From contig NC_063151.1 in assembly GCF_020921035.1 (NCBI RefSeq), positions 29,270,934-29,334,933 of the forward strand: a stretch of DNA of 64,000 nt. The letters run 5' to 3'. Position numbers and translations under genes: made by a program. The notes below the pieces were generated by a model. It was not told the origin of the DNA. It searched no databases and was given only the letters and a program-made list of their open reading frames with translations. This DNA is from Rhodamnia argentea. Its lineage: Eukaryota; Streptophyta; Magnoliopsida; Myrtales; Myrtaceae. Of this stretch, positions 10,594 through 21,859 are shown piece by piece (position 1 is the first letter of the stretch; the number at the start of each line of letters is the position of its first letter).

Positions 10594-12513
10594 ATGCGTT
10601 GGCCGGCCCAAAAGCTGGTGTTCAAATTGGACCTGTATTCTGACCGACCGAAAAAGAAAGCTATGAGAGTACTATCAGCGTATCCAGGTAGGGCCTTCTT
10701 TCTTCCCGCGAATAATCAATTTTGTGGGGTTGAACTTTTATCCCAGCGTCGCAACTCGATCCCCTGATTTCTTCCCTCTGCATTTAGATTGGAGATGCAG
10801 AACCCTTCCCATCTAACGGTCTCTTCCAACTGCTCCCTTTTTGCTTGTCCTGTCTATTATGCAGGAGTAGATTCTATTTGCTTTGACGTAAAAACAGGGA
10901 AATGCGCCGTCGTCGGCTTCGGTATCGATGCAGTCCAGGTGGTGGGCACACTGCGGAAGAAGATTTGCTATGCAGCTATCATGAGCGTGGGCTTGGCGAC
11001 GGGAAATCATACCTTCCCGACAACAGGTGCGCACGCACATCCACACGCGCCCTTAATACGTGTAGAGAATAGATACGTAATATGTCCTAGTTCTTTTTTA
11101 CAATTAAAATCTCCGGAGTAACTGGCGCGCGCGCCACGCTGAAAGTGACTGATTTGACGATGAACGTGAAAATTACTGTTGTTAAGTTGAAAAAGGTTCT
11201 CATGGATTAAAAGGACCAAGTTTTCAACAACCGGAGTAAGTCTCGTTCTTGTTAAGGTATGCTTCCTCCGTGTAATTGGGTTGAATGCTTCTTGTCCAGT
11301 TCAGAAGGCCTATGATTCTTGCAACAAAAGAAAGGAAAAATTCTTGGATGAATCACGGGGGCCTCGCATCCACTTAATCCCTCTCTGTGGGGTGCTTGCA
11401 ATACTCTTTGATTGCTCTTTGCTTCACATTTGGAAACCCTTTTTGTTAAAGGTTATGTCAGTAGCTTAAATCAGCCTTGTCCGGGGCAAAAGGAGGCTTT
11501 CGGACATGCTATATGTTCCTTATTTTTACCTCTGGTTAAGTTCCTTTGCCTGGTCATTTTTTAGTCCTTTTCTTTTTGGATATGTGCAGCGAGAATCACC
11601 GAGCTACAGGAACAGTCGGAGGATCAGCAAGAAGACCAAACACCAGCACGACAAGCAGTACCTGTTTCTCATTCTCTTCCACCTCTATCTCTCCCTCTTG
11701 CTTCCGAGGCTCAACCTTCATCCTCCCCGGTCTCACGTCCATCTCAAGGAACTTCAAATCAGACACAAGCCGCTGCTGATCACGCGCCTGAACTTTCTTT
11801 CCCTTTTGCTCCATCGTCCTCGCGTCCTTTTTGGACTGAGAGTCTTGCAGACTCGCTGGCACAGTCGAGCATTTGTGGGGGAGCTTGCCTTCCCAAGGCC
11901 AAGAACCTTATGGAGGAGAAGGGACTGGGAGGGCATGATCAGCTTTATGACTCTGCAGTCGGCCACCTCCTTTCAGTGAGTGAACTTCACCTTTATGCTT
12001 GTTGTACTTGACGAAATCCTCTGGACGGTCATGTCGAACTTCCGGTCTTTGCATTGATAGGGCATCGATGGCATGGCCGAGCTCAAGAGGCGTTATGACC
12101 TTCATGCCGGAGAACAGGCCAGCCGGCTCAGGGAGGCGGCAACGCCGCGTGAGCAGGTGGAGGAGCTGGACGCCAAGGTGTCGATGGCCAACGCATTGGA
12201 GCGTTGTCTAAGGGAAATGCGAAGCATTAGTGAGGACAGGCATGCTGGGACAAAGAGGGAATTGGCTCTTATGCAAGAGAAATTGGAGGAGGCGAATCGC
12301 CGGATTGAGTATTTAGAGAATGAGAGAGCAGAAGAGAAGGCGTGCGGGGCTAGCGTGGAGGGAGAAGCCATGATGATCGCACCTCGTCCGAGCCCTGCGG
12401 ATCCAAGGAGTCATACTACCGCCCCGAGTTTTGTTCCTTCTCCTAGTCCTCGTCTCACGTACGTGGAGGGGTGCAAGGAAAGCGCTCTTTTTCCTGAACT
12501 AACAGGAGTTTGA
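10594..12513 (+). CDS. HMA-like domain + linker + coiled-coil protein, copy A (intact)
   Basis: I do not recognise a named gene. Proposed exons are 10594-10687, 10865-11026, 11590-11975 and 12061-12513. Phases match throughout and give 364 aa. Residues about 7-75 read as an HMA (ferredoxin-like) fold: beta strand KLVFKLDLYS, helix KKKAMRVLSAY, strand GVDSICFDVKTGKCAVVGF, helix DAVQVVGTLRKK and final strand AAIMSVG. The canonical CxxC metal site is absent (Ser and Pro stand in its place), so metal binding is doubtful. Residues about 86-214 are rich in Pro, Ser, Gln and Glu and end near QLYDSAVGHL. Residues 215-364 form a charged heptad-like coiled coil (EQVEELDAKVSMANALE), then a Ser/Pro-rich tail. 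Expression is not demonstrated. The start could lie further upstream if the STDSDT exons are spliced in. Confidence 0.6.
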
Positions 12514-12530
12514 AAGATTGACCTATTCGA

Positions 12531-13184
12531 GAATTTCCGTGGTTAAAAATTTCCTTTCTAAAGGATTCATCTCGTAGATTCAGTGTCCTTCGTTAGGAAA
12601 TTGAATCCAAATAGGGTTTTGCAATCGGTATCAGTCGGATCATTATCGTGCCATATATTTGAGTTACAGGTCCGTTTTTATGAAGGAAAATTGTTTCTGA
12701 AAATTTGTTTTTCGATTTTCCGGTGACTGAATAACGGAAAACTAATCGCTCTATAGAAAACGTACTGCATGGACTGAAAATAACAAATTTAGATTGGAGG
12801 AAAGCGATTCCCCCTCTGGCAAAGATAAAATCATTTTCTTTAAACCGTCAAATAAATGAAAACTAAATAGATGACGAAGCTAAGCTATTTTATTTTATTT
12901 TTTTGTGCAAAAGGATTTCAAATAACACCAGAGGAAGTGACATCTACTTTCGATAGATTTCATTCTCTAGAAGTTTAAATATATTCAAGTCAGTGAGGCT
13001 AACAAAGAGGTGGAGTGGTTTGCTAAAGGGAAGCACTTCTGTCTAATTAGGATTGCGAAACCCCCAACCTTTATGAGATTTGTCATGTGTTGATTCCGTA
13101 AACTCTAGTTTGTGTAAAGGCCACTTTTACTGAAATAAAAGGAATCACTTATGTTTCGACCAAAAAAAAAAAAAAAAACAAGAA
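12531..13184. other. 3' flank of copy A, no gene recognised
   Basis: AT-rich non-coding sequence with no long open frame. A 16-17-base A run lies at about 13162-13178. No repeat signature could be assigned. Confidence 0.4.
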
Positions 13185-13870
13185 AACATGGACCTGGGCA
13201 GGATAAAAAATGTAGTGCTACGAGAACATTCAAAAAATATCGTATTACGAGTTTGACGGTGAGAAGTTGGATACTCACATGAAATATCAAAAGTCACTTA
13301 TAAAGTCCACAGCCACACTCCTCAGCAGTTGAAAATGATATTTATGAATTACGGCTAGACAGAGCAATCTGTCCTGGAGATTATTATTATTATTATTTTG
13401 TTTGGTAAGAGTCCTGGAAATTGAGTTCCTCTTTTTCCTATGTTTTTCCGCGACTTAGCATTAGAGGGATCGACCAGAACAAGCGTGCCTTGTTCCTTGC
13501 CGAGGCAACTTTTTTTAATTTCCATTTCATGGAAAAAAGGAACCGCGAGCCAAAGTTCATTTGAGAGGTCCAGAGAGAAGTCATGAAATTTTGGGGAGGC
13601 CTAGCTCGAGCTGGATCAATTACTTCAACTCCATTAACGAAGTACAGACCTTGTTGGATGCGTAAAGGCCCGGATCTAAACCATGTCCTAATTCAATCCT
13701 GCCTTAGGTACTAGGAACACGATCGAGTGTCCCCCTCCTTTCTTTCTTTTTTTTTTTTTTTTGCGTTTTTTGTTGGGTGCAACTGAAGGAGGTATTTACC
13801 CAAAGAATGGAAAGTGAACCAATCCTGCTACAAATCCAAATTACTGAATTAAACAGATTAAACCATGTGC
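13185..13870. repeat. Dispersed 0.6-kb duplication, copy 2
   Basis: Counterpart of 5200-5785, with small indels: an ATT microsatellite at about 13382-13397 and a T-run at about 13745-13762 are extra here. Conserved wording includes 'aagtccacagccacactcct' and 'ctcgagctggatcaattact'. Both copies lie several hundred bases downstream of a + strand gene. Confidence 0.7.
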
Positions 13871-15600
13871 AAGGCTTCACTTCAACAAGACACTTGCCCA
13901 GATATTTAGAGAGACACAAAGTCGTGTAGTTTGGTTCATTAGTAGTCCTAAAACTCATTACGAAAGTACAATTGAGTCCTAAAACTTTCCATATTATTAT
14001 ATCTCTAGAGTCAAATAATTTTATCCAGTCTTAAATCTTGTCAAATTGGTACAATCGCGTCTTTCCGTTAACTCCGTCCACTTTGATTAGCGAAAAATGC
14101 TGACGTGTCTTTTTTTTTATATATATTTTCTCTCTATTATGTCATTTTGATCCAAATCTAATTTTTATTTAAATTAATTTAAGAATAAGGTGAATGTATG
14201 ATTCCAACCGTTCTTTCCTCCTATGATTACTCTCTCTCTCTCTCTCTCTCTCTTTCTCCCTGGAATTCTCCGGCTTCTCCATCTTCAACACGACTCACCG
14301 TACGCACTTTTGAATCCCAATCAACACAGAGAGCAGAAAGAACTAGAAAAAGGAAAAAACGAATCGTAGGAAGCGGGGAACCCTCAAGTACTCTGCGTCT
14401 CTTTAAAATCTCCATCACGTCCAAAATGCTAACTTGTACGATTCCCAGATTAAACCAAGTATTCATTTATCGAAATTATCCGCATTACAATAAGAAACTC
14501 TCCTCATTACATAAAGGGACTCGGACATAGGAAATAGACAACTATGGGGACCAGAGACAATTAAAACATAGAGACTCCACAAGTGGTAAAGACATGAGAA
14601 CCATAAAGTAATTAAACTCCTAGTAACTAGAACAAGCATTAATGACAACTAGAAACCATAAATGTATTAAAAACATGGACACTTGCATCTTGGACTCTTC
14701 AGTAAATTCGTGCTCCGGCTTTGACTAGCAAATAATCACCTCGGGATATCACCAAATAATCAAGGAAATAGTTTAGATTAGTCCCCATCGGTATGTTTGT
14801 TGGTCCGTTTCTAGAGAAATAGAGCTTAATCGGCCAAGTTAGGAATCGGTAACTTCTTAGTCGGCATCTTGGTCATTAGCCTTCATGTCGACATCTTCAT
14901 TACCGATCCACCACAGCAAGTTATAACCAAAATCGATTTTGGTGTGAATGAACACCGATGTTGTTGGAATTGCCGACGGAACCAAGTTGAAGCTCAAGGA
15001 TTGTTCCGATGAGCCGGATGCTCCCATATCAAAAAATTCCAAGCGCAAACGAAGCATGCTTCCAGATCAGATACATGCACCAGAAGGCGATCTTGGATTG
15101 ATAAAATCAGATATATGGGATTAGGATAGACAGCCCCCACGAACAGCTGTTTAGATAGTAGCCATTTCTGACATATTTTTTTCCCTTTCTTGTTTCCCTC
15201 CAAAAGTTCATAACGGAGTATCCGGTTAGCCTTCGCTATTTTGACGCGTAGTTGTCATGTATGATGTTTTTGGGGGTAATTTGAATAATAGTTTAAAGTT
15301 TAGTACGAACGCCAAATTATAATTTCCACTTTCTCTATAAAAAAAAAACAAATAAATAGGCTCTTTTATTGATCGAGAAAGCATTGTTCCTTCCTCTCTC
15401 TTCCTTCTTTTTTTTTTTTTTTTTGTCTTTTCGGGTAAGCGCTCACGCGGCAATGGGAATCGTCCTGGTGGCTTCGCCTTCTTCCCGTCTTCCGTTTAAT
15501 TTTCAAGAAGAAAATCATGGATTGCTCGGTCAACTATTGAAGAAGCTGAGGAGGAATTTCTCGAAGATTGCTTTCAATACCTTTCTTTGAACTGATGATT
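13871..15600. other. Intergenic, repeat-rich
   Basis: 13950-14060 carries a fragment of the 'agtcctaaaactt' MITE family. 14231-14253 is a CT microsatellite. A 66-codon open frame on the minus strand (14857-15057) has no recognisable domain and is not called as a gene. A T-run lies at about 15409-15424. Confidence 0.4.
14231..14253. repeat. CT microsatellite
   Basis: Uninterrupted CT dinucleotides over about 23 bp. A similar run lies at 49399-49419. Confidence 0.9.
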
Positions 15601-16173
15601 CAAATGGATCGACAAATAAATGAAAAGAGACGGCCTTGGTCAGCTCGCGTTCAATCACGGTGGTCAATGTGGTGGCTCAGCATCTGCGTGTCATAATTAG
15701 AAGTATCAAGCAGATAGGTCGATTACAATATGATTCGATCTATATTGACTCATTTAACTCGTTTTGATTCATTTTATTGTAGTATATATCTAACGATCTC
15801 TACCCGACCCAACTCATAACCTACTCGATCCGTATTACTTAAAAACTTCTATATTTAACCAAATTATGTAATATTTATTTCTTATAATTTGTTTAGAAAA
15901 ATGATATTATTAAAACACTTTCATGAATGCAAATTTAATGAAATTCTTTTAATTTTTTCAAAATGTTTATTTTTCTAAATAATAATAATAATAATTTCTT
16001 TTTAATATTAAACATTATTATAAAATTATATCAAAATTTTAGTTTTTTTATTGTTTTTTGAAAATTACTTTTTTATTTTATTTTCCTTTTTTGTTGTCGC
16101 GGCAAGGGGACGACGGCGAAGGAAGGCAGCTATCGGCGGATGGTGTTCGGAGGCAACAGATGGCGGCGGTCGG

Positions 16174-17025
16174 TAGAGCCGACAATATGGGTCATATGCC
16201 CATTTTCTGACTCATTTTGAGAAGACCCCACTCTATATGGGTAACTCACTTTTTTCCTAAAATGGGATAAAATGGGTTGAAAAAACTAAAGTCCAAAAAA
16301 CAGGTTAAAATATGGGTTATCTTTTTTACCCATATTTTAACCCATTTTTCAACTCTATGTCACTCGAAAAAAGGCGAACCCCACGCTTTGGAAGCCATTG
16401 GAGTCTTCATCTCTATTTCCTTCTTCTTCACGGAGTCCGAGAGTAACGAACACAGAGGAAGATCACTCGACGGAGACTACTTCCGCCGCGACAGCCACCT
16501 ACGAGCATCTAGCTCGTCCGGAGGTCATTGTTCAATCTTTACGCGTCCGGAGGCGGTGACATGACACTTTGCCGCCGGATGTTCGACGAAATGCCCCAAA
16601 GAGATGTCGTGTCGTGGACTGTCCTCATCACTGCATACACGAAGGTTAGGAGGTTCGATGATGTCTTGACGGCGTTCGAGCGGATGTTGCTGTTCGAGTT
16701 AAACCCGAATCGGGTGGTCACGATGGTGAATGTGTTGGCTGCTTGTTCGAGTGTTCGTGAGGTCGCCGGCCTCGGACGGAGGAGGGAGGAGGAGTCGTAG
16801 AGGGGGAGGAGGGAGGAGGAAGGAGGAAGGAGGAAGGAGGAAAAAATAAAAAAAGAAAAAAGAAAACGCTTAAGAAATACGGGGTCGGTATGGGTTGGGT
16901 CGGGTATGAGTCATAAAATTTGTATTGTATAGAAATGGGTCAAAACGGGTTATATGGGTCAATATGGGTCGGACCATATTCGACCCGACCCAAACCTGAC
17001 CCGACCCACCCGTTTGACACCTCTA
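16174..17025. mobile_element. Nested hAT-like element carrying a PPR gene fragment
   Basis: The left end reads TAGAGCCGACAATATGGGTC and the right end, on the minus strand, reads TAGAGGTGTCAAACGGGT. An exact 8-bp duplication GCGGTCGG flanks it (16166-16173 and 17026-17033). The 852-bp element lacks a transposase and is filled by 'gggtc'-rich subterminal repeats plus a piece of pentatricopeptide-repeat coding sequence, making it a gene-capturing non-autonomous element. Confidence 0.8.
16525..16780 (+). pseudogene. Captured PPR (PLS-type) protein fragment
   Basis: The translation shows consecutive pentatricopeptide signatures: FNLYAS, then CRRMFDEMPQRDVVSWTVLI, then FERM...NPNRVVTMVNVLAACSSV. 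These are characteristic of plant organelle RNA-editing/processing PPR proteins. Only about two repeats are present, there is no start codon context or organelle targeting peptide, and the frame runs into a GGA-repeat tail. It sits wholly inside the inner hAT-like element and is best read as a transduplicated fragment, not a functional gene. Confidence 0.75.
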
Positions 17026-17382
17026 GCGGTCGGGGTGGCGGACGGCAAAGCGAACAACAACATTAGCAGCTTTTATATTTTTCAAATTTATTATTAATTT
17101 TTCTTTCTTTTTTTTACTTATTAAAAAATAATCAAAATGAAAATTAATATATATTGACAAATGGATTGGGCTAGCCTTGCCTAGCTTAATGGGTTGTAAA
17201 TGGGCTTGTCTATTTACAACCCACATATAATTAGGTTAACCCATTAATAACCCATTTTATAGAATTTGATTAACCCATTAATAACCCATTTTATAGAATT
17301 TGATTAACCCATATTTGACCCATTTTATTGAAAATGGGTCAAATATGGGTTATCAGTCCATATTGACACATCTAGTCATTCT

Positions 17383-19059
17383 TATTAGTTTGGTCAAATG
17401 AGGCATTTTGCGATAAAAATGCCCTTGATCATGGTGTGAAATACAGGGCTTGACATGCGCCATGTTGTCGTAGAGATTTGTGCTATCAGTGAGACAGGTT
17501 GATCGAGATTAGAGCTTCACTTATTTCGTGAAAAATCTAACATTCTTGAAAAATAATTTCAGGAAAATGATGATATTTTTTGGCATTTGGCTAAAGTCTG
17601 AAAATGAACTGGAAAATATTTTCCGTCATTAAGTGCGAAAATTTCGATTTGATTTTTTGCATGTCAATTAGATGAAAGTTGCTAACATGGACCCGACTGT
17701 CTTACGTGGTACGATTGGAATCAACATAGACAATTTTTGTAATTAAAAACAAATCTGATTTTTTATAATTATTTTTTTCCCTCTTCTTTCCACCTCTGCT
17801 GGTCACCGGCCACAAGCGAGGCTCGACCTCGCCCCAAGCTGCCAACCTAGCTCACCGAATCTGGCAAGGGGGAGCCTCTTCCGAGGTTGGCAAGGCTTGT
17901 CCCTCACCGGTGGCCGTCTACTGCCGGAAGAAGAATAAAGAAAAGAAAAAAGGAAAATATTTTAAAAAATTCCAATTCTTTAGAAATAGTTAAAAAGAAA
18001 ATGAATGTGAAGGGTGGACAAAAAACAAATGAGGAAAAATGTTTTCTTCTTGAAAAGAAAATATTTTCCCTACTTTTGAACGTTATTTTTTCATGAGTGA
18101 AAAATGTTTTGTTTAACTAGCTTATTTTCAGTGAATCAAACATCGAAAAATCCAAAAAAATTACTTTTTTGAAATTATTTTTCGCGAAATAATTCTGGTA
18201 CCGTAAATGATTTTGTGTCATAGAACAAAATCAGATGAACAAAAAAGTATTTCTGTTTGGAATGATTTTTCGCGTAAATTATTTTTCGCGAAAATTATTT
18301 TTTGAAATGATTTTGTCTAGACCTGCAAAGCAATGATTCCGTTTATCTGATTCTGTGTCATAGAACAAAAAATGATGAGAATCATGTTTGGTACCATAAA
18401 TGATTTTGATTTTGATTCCGCTCTCGGAAACATTTTTGGAGCAAAAACAATAACAAAAAAAGTTGGCTCTAGAAAAAGAATTACTTTTGATAATCACAAA
18501 ATAGAATGAAGTCCCACATTTTTCACTTTTCCCTTTCAATTTTCTCATCACTTTTCACTTGACCTAAAACCATAAAAAACTAACCCGAAATCACTTTTTA
18601 AGCTTAAAAACAATCACTTTTTGATATCCATTCGTTGTGATTTCGTGTAGGCCTACGAAGGCTTGAGCTAATCTGAAATCACACACTAACCCAACATGGT
18701 CTACCTTTTTTTAAGCTTAAAATGACTCATTACGACAGGACAATTATACGGAATGACACGAAAAAAATATTATAGGCAATATGTTATATAAGAGAATCAA
18801 TATGAATCAATCTTAAATTAAAAATACTTACGTAATTATTTGACTTAAATAACAAAAATTGAGAAGAGAAATTATTTTAGGGAATAAAATTTTGTGCAGT
18901 TACAAAACCCTTTTTGTTCCAGGAACGGAAATTTTATGCAATTACCAAATACGTTTTGATTCTCTAAAACTCATTTAGGGAATATAATAAGAAAAAAAAA
19001 ATTCTAATTAGAATCACTTTTAATCAAAATCGTTGCCATGCGAGCCCTAAGTGATCGGC
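17383..19059. repeat. AT-rich MITE-like repeats, no gene
   Basis: 17383-17480 is the right half of the host repeat also seen at 9100-9240. 17530-18130 and 18180-18560 hold repeated wording such as 'gaaaaatgttttgtttaact', 'atgattttgtgtcatagaac' and 'ttatttttcgcgaaa', the last in both orientations, which suggests decayed fold-back elements. A 90-codon minus-strand frame (18279-18551) is low-complexity and rejected. Confidence 0.45.
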
Positions 19060-19803
19060 TTTGGTTATTTTGAAAATAATGCCCCACGCGTTCCTTCGAC
19101 AACAAAAGTTTTAGAGTGCAAGGGCACGACGCCCACACTATTTTAGAAGGAACTAGACGTGTCGGTGGGCCGGGTTGGGCCGGATCTGATGTAGGTTGGA
19201 CTCGGTTCGAAACCAATCATCGCCAAGATCGGCCCGGCCCGAGCCGACTAGATACCCGAATCATACAAGACATTCGGTTGGTCCGGATCGGGTCGGGTTG
19301 GTGGCCTTTTTTTTTTTAAACGACGAATTTGAATACGACCAAGATATTTTGACCAAAAAAATAACACGTCCAACATATAATTCGGGATCCTCAATACCCC
19401 CTCCCCCCACCCTTCCCTTTGTAAGTAAAGCGAAGAATTTGAGCCCCCCCCCCAAAAAAAAAAAAGAGTAAAGCAAAGAAAGGAAAGGTGAAGATAAGGT
19501 CGAACTCCAAAGCCTCGCCCCAAATTCACGTCACTTGCTCCTCCAATCCCTCGCCAAAACGCTGCCGTTTTGCCGACTATCAACTCCTCTCCTCTCCTCT
19601 CCTCTCACGCGCTCCTGAAATCCCCGTCACTCCGAATCAAGAACCCACAGCTTTGGAAACTCTCTCACCTCTTCTTCTTCTTCCTCCTCAGTCTCTCCGT
19701 TAGATTCTGAGGTCATTACTCACACACTGCACCCCCATTGATTCCAGTCGCTCCGCTCGAAGAACCCAGAAAGAAGGACGTATTGGGGAAATAGAAGATC
19801 GAT

Positions 19804-20139
19804 ATGGCGGTGTCGGACGCGGTGATGGGGAACCCGACGCGATCTACGTGGCGGTGATCGCGGCGATCAAGGCGTACGGGCCGTAGCTTGGGCGGCGGGC
19901 TCGTGCTGGTCCTCCCCACGGCGGTGGTGGGGCTCATCCTTGTCGCCACGCTGACGTGGGACGTCTCCCAGAAGGCCGCCCACGCGATCGCCAGGGACGA
20001 CGACCGCGCCCACGAGGTTTCCTGCAAGGGCGGGCGGCATCCGCTGGCACGGCATTGCCGTCAAGTCCCCGGCCTCCCAGGTCCGGTTCCGCCTCCCCCG
20101 GCAGCAGCTGCAGCCGCCGCCGTCGCGGCCGCTCTGTCA
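19804..20139 (+). pseudogene. Decayed small plant membrane-protein gene
   Basis: The leader begins MAVSDAVMGNP and a hydrophobic segment GLVLVLPTAVVGLILVATL is followed by TWDVSQKAAHAIARD. A second frame resumes as WHGIAVKSPASQVRFRLP. I recall this layout from a small uncharacterised plant membrane protein, without being able to name it. At least three breaks are visible: the frame is lost near 19835, an in-frame stop with probable short deletion lies near 19884, and about four extra bases occur near 20032. A CT-rich leader survives upstream (19580-19700). It lies in DNA absent from copy A, so it was probably inserted into copy B. Confidence 0.6.
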
Positions 20140-20476
20140 ATAGGACATCAATTTGCACTCTTTCTGGGATGGACTTTTTAAGTTTCGGACCTGAGTTAGT
20201 CTAATGGTACTGGCCCATATTGAAACAGTACTAATGTCCGGCCCAAAAATTCCCTAAATTTTCGGGCTGGCGCGGTCCTTTTGACAGCCCAAGGAGGAAC
20301 AAATTCCCTCTTCCGCTTCCACAATTTCTTCGATTTCTTTTTCCTTTTTTCTTTCTCTTTGAATAAGGGAAGTTTCCGTCCCTTTTGATGTATTAGTATC
20401 TGAACGTGTACCCCGCAATCTGAAACTAGCATTGATCTGCTTCTCTGTCGTCGCCGTAGCTCCGAAGTTCTCGTCA

Positions 20477-20771
20477 ATTTCAGAAGCGATCCAGATATAC
20501 TTTTGCCGGTTTTTCCTGGGGATGGTGATCATTGATCCTTCCTCTCCGGTCAGCACCGATTCAGACACCGTGAGTGGAGGAAAGGTGAGTACTACGTTTT
20601 TGTGAGCACGAGCTGACCGAGCTGGATCTTTTTTTAGTAAAAAAATCGATGGAATTAATGATGTTTCTATTGAGATCCAGATAGGTTTCTGCCTATTTTT
20701 CCCGAGAAAGGTGTTCGCAAGGCCTTCCTCTGCGGCCAGCACTGATTCAGACACGAAGAGCGGAGGGAAGG
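20477..20771 (+). CDS. Tandemly duplicated small exons with STDSDT motif (copy B)
   Basis: Two exon-like units each follow a GATCCAG acceptor and end at an AAG|GTGAGTACT donor: about 20495-20584 and 20682-20771. Both are phase 0 at both ends and encode related peptides containing SSPVSTDSDT and SSAASTDSDT, each closing with GGK. The spacer between them repeats 'gctgaccgagctggatct'. Symmetrical phase means units can be added or lost without changing the downstream frame. The host transcript is not known. Confidence 0.45.
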
Positions 20772-21455
20772 TGAGTACTCATTTGTTTCTGGAAGCAATG
20801 ATATTTCTACTGGGGACGAAGTGGTTCGAGATTATGTGGGAATTGCATGTATGCTTTCTGGATTCAGTCGAACATTTGTTTTTAGCTGCAGAAATAGGCT
20901 GATCATTTTGCGAGCTTCTTGTTTTTGAGTTAACAAAGGTGGAATCATGCGTAATTTCACAGCGATTACTGCTGGAGCTGAAATTGAAGGTCAAGTCTCG
21001 CCCTTACGACAAAATCAAAAGGAAAGCCATGCGAGTTCTATCACTATCGCATCTAGGTACAGCCTTCTTTCCTCCGTGGATATTCAACTCGTTGGTCGAA
21101 CTTCTATCCCAGCATCAGACTCGATCTGCCGATTTCCCAGTACATTGTAGAGAGACAGAGCCTTGTCAATTTGACGCTGTCGTCCAACTGTTCCTCTTTG
21201 CTTTTCCTGTATATTATGCAGGTATAGATACTGCTCGCTTTGATGGAAAAGAAGAGACGCTGACGCTCGTTGGCCATATTAATACAGTTGAGGTGTTGTT
21301 CGAACTGCGGAAGATTTGCGCCATAGACATTTTGAGCGTGGCCATTCTGGCTGCACGAAATGATACCGTTCCTACAACAGGTTTGTGCATACATCAACAC
21401 ATGCCCTCGACATATGTAGAGGATAAAGGCGTAAATAAGTCGAGGTCTTTTTGGA

Positions 21456-21859
21456 AAGAATTACCAAAAAATCTTAACCTATTGCAATTGTGTTAATTCA
21501 GTCCTACATTTTTTTTTGCCATTTCAATCTCAAACCTTTTGCATTTGTGCTAATTCAGTCCATTTGGCCGGTTGATACTGACGTATTTAACAATTTTTTT
21601 GAATCTTCTATAACTTTTTTAGTTTTTCTTCCCCCTAGACTTGGGGCCGAGACGCCCTCACGGGGCTAAGTCCAAAAAAAAAAAAAAACACACAAAAGAA
21701 AATATAAAATATAAAATAGAAAAAGTATTAAATTATCATTAAAAAAAAGTCCACGTGAGCACCGATAGAGTCTATGTCAACACCGGTCGGGCAAATGGGG
21801 CATAAATGAGACTAAATTGGTATAATTGTAATAGGTTTAGAACTTTTTTGGTAATTCTT
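21456..21859. mobile_element. 404-bp MITE in an intron of copy B
   Basis: The terminal inverted repeat AAGAATTACCAAAAAA at the left is mirrored by TTTTTTGGTAATTCTT at the right. Inside are the 'gcatttgtgctaattcagtc' phrases of the family also seen at 35.2 and 53.4 kb. The corresponding copy A interval (about 11085-11120) has no such sequence, giving a natural empty site. Similar TCTTTTTGG / TTCTTTTGG wording lies on either side and could be the target duplication. Confidence 0.75.

Larger units (their letters stand above)
9770..12530 (+). repeat. Segmental duplication, copy A
   Basis: Both genic and non-coding stretches of this block align with 19060-27240. Shared landmarks include 'cgcttccacaatttcttcga', 'ggaagtttccgtcccttttg', 'gctgaccgagctggatctt', 'ggtatgcttcctc' and all exons of the HMA/coiled-coil gene. 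Because introns and flanks align too, this is a DNA-level duplication rather than retroposition. Copy A is compact; copy B is expanded by insertions. Confidence 0.85.
15698..17374. mobile_element. Non-autonomous hAT-like element (outer, split by a second insertion)
   Basis: The left end starts TAGAAGTATCAAG and the right end, read on the minus strand, starts TAGATGTGTCAA, the TAGngtgTCAA style of hAT terminal repeats. The flanks carry an 8-bp near-duplication, GTCATAAT (15690-15697) and GTCATTCT (17375-17382), matching at 6 of 8 positions. Sequence outside the ends aligns continuously to 9100-9240, which acts as an unoccupied site. A perfect-TSD element (16174-17025) is nested within. A roughly 36-bp tandem repeat ending 'cattttatagaatttg' lies near 17234-17305. 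No transposase frame is present. Confidence 0.7.

Noticed and set aside
11506-11979. 157-codon plus-strand frame over the copy A linker exon
   Set aside because: Wrong frame. The frame that joins both neighbouring exons in phase is a different one, and copy B keeps that same frame.
10594-12513. Possibility that copy A is an NLR immune receptor with an integrated HMA domain
   Set aside because: No NB-ARC (P-loop, GLPL, MHD) or leucine-rich repeat sequence is present anywhere in the block.
14857-15057. 66-codon minus-strand frame as a candidate small gene
   Set aside because: No recognisable domain, no promoter or splice context, and surrounding sequence is repeat-rich.
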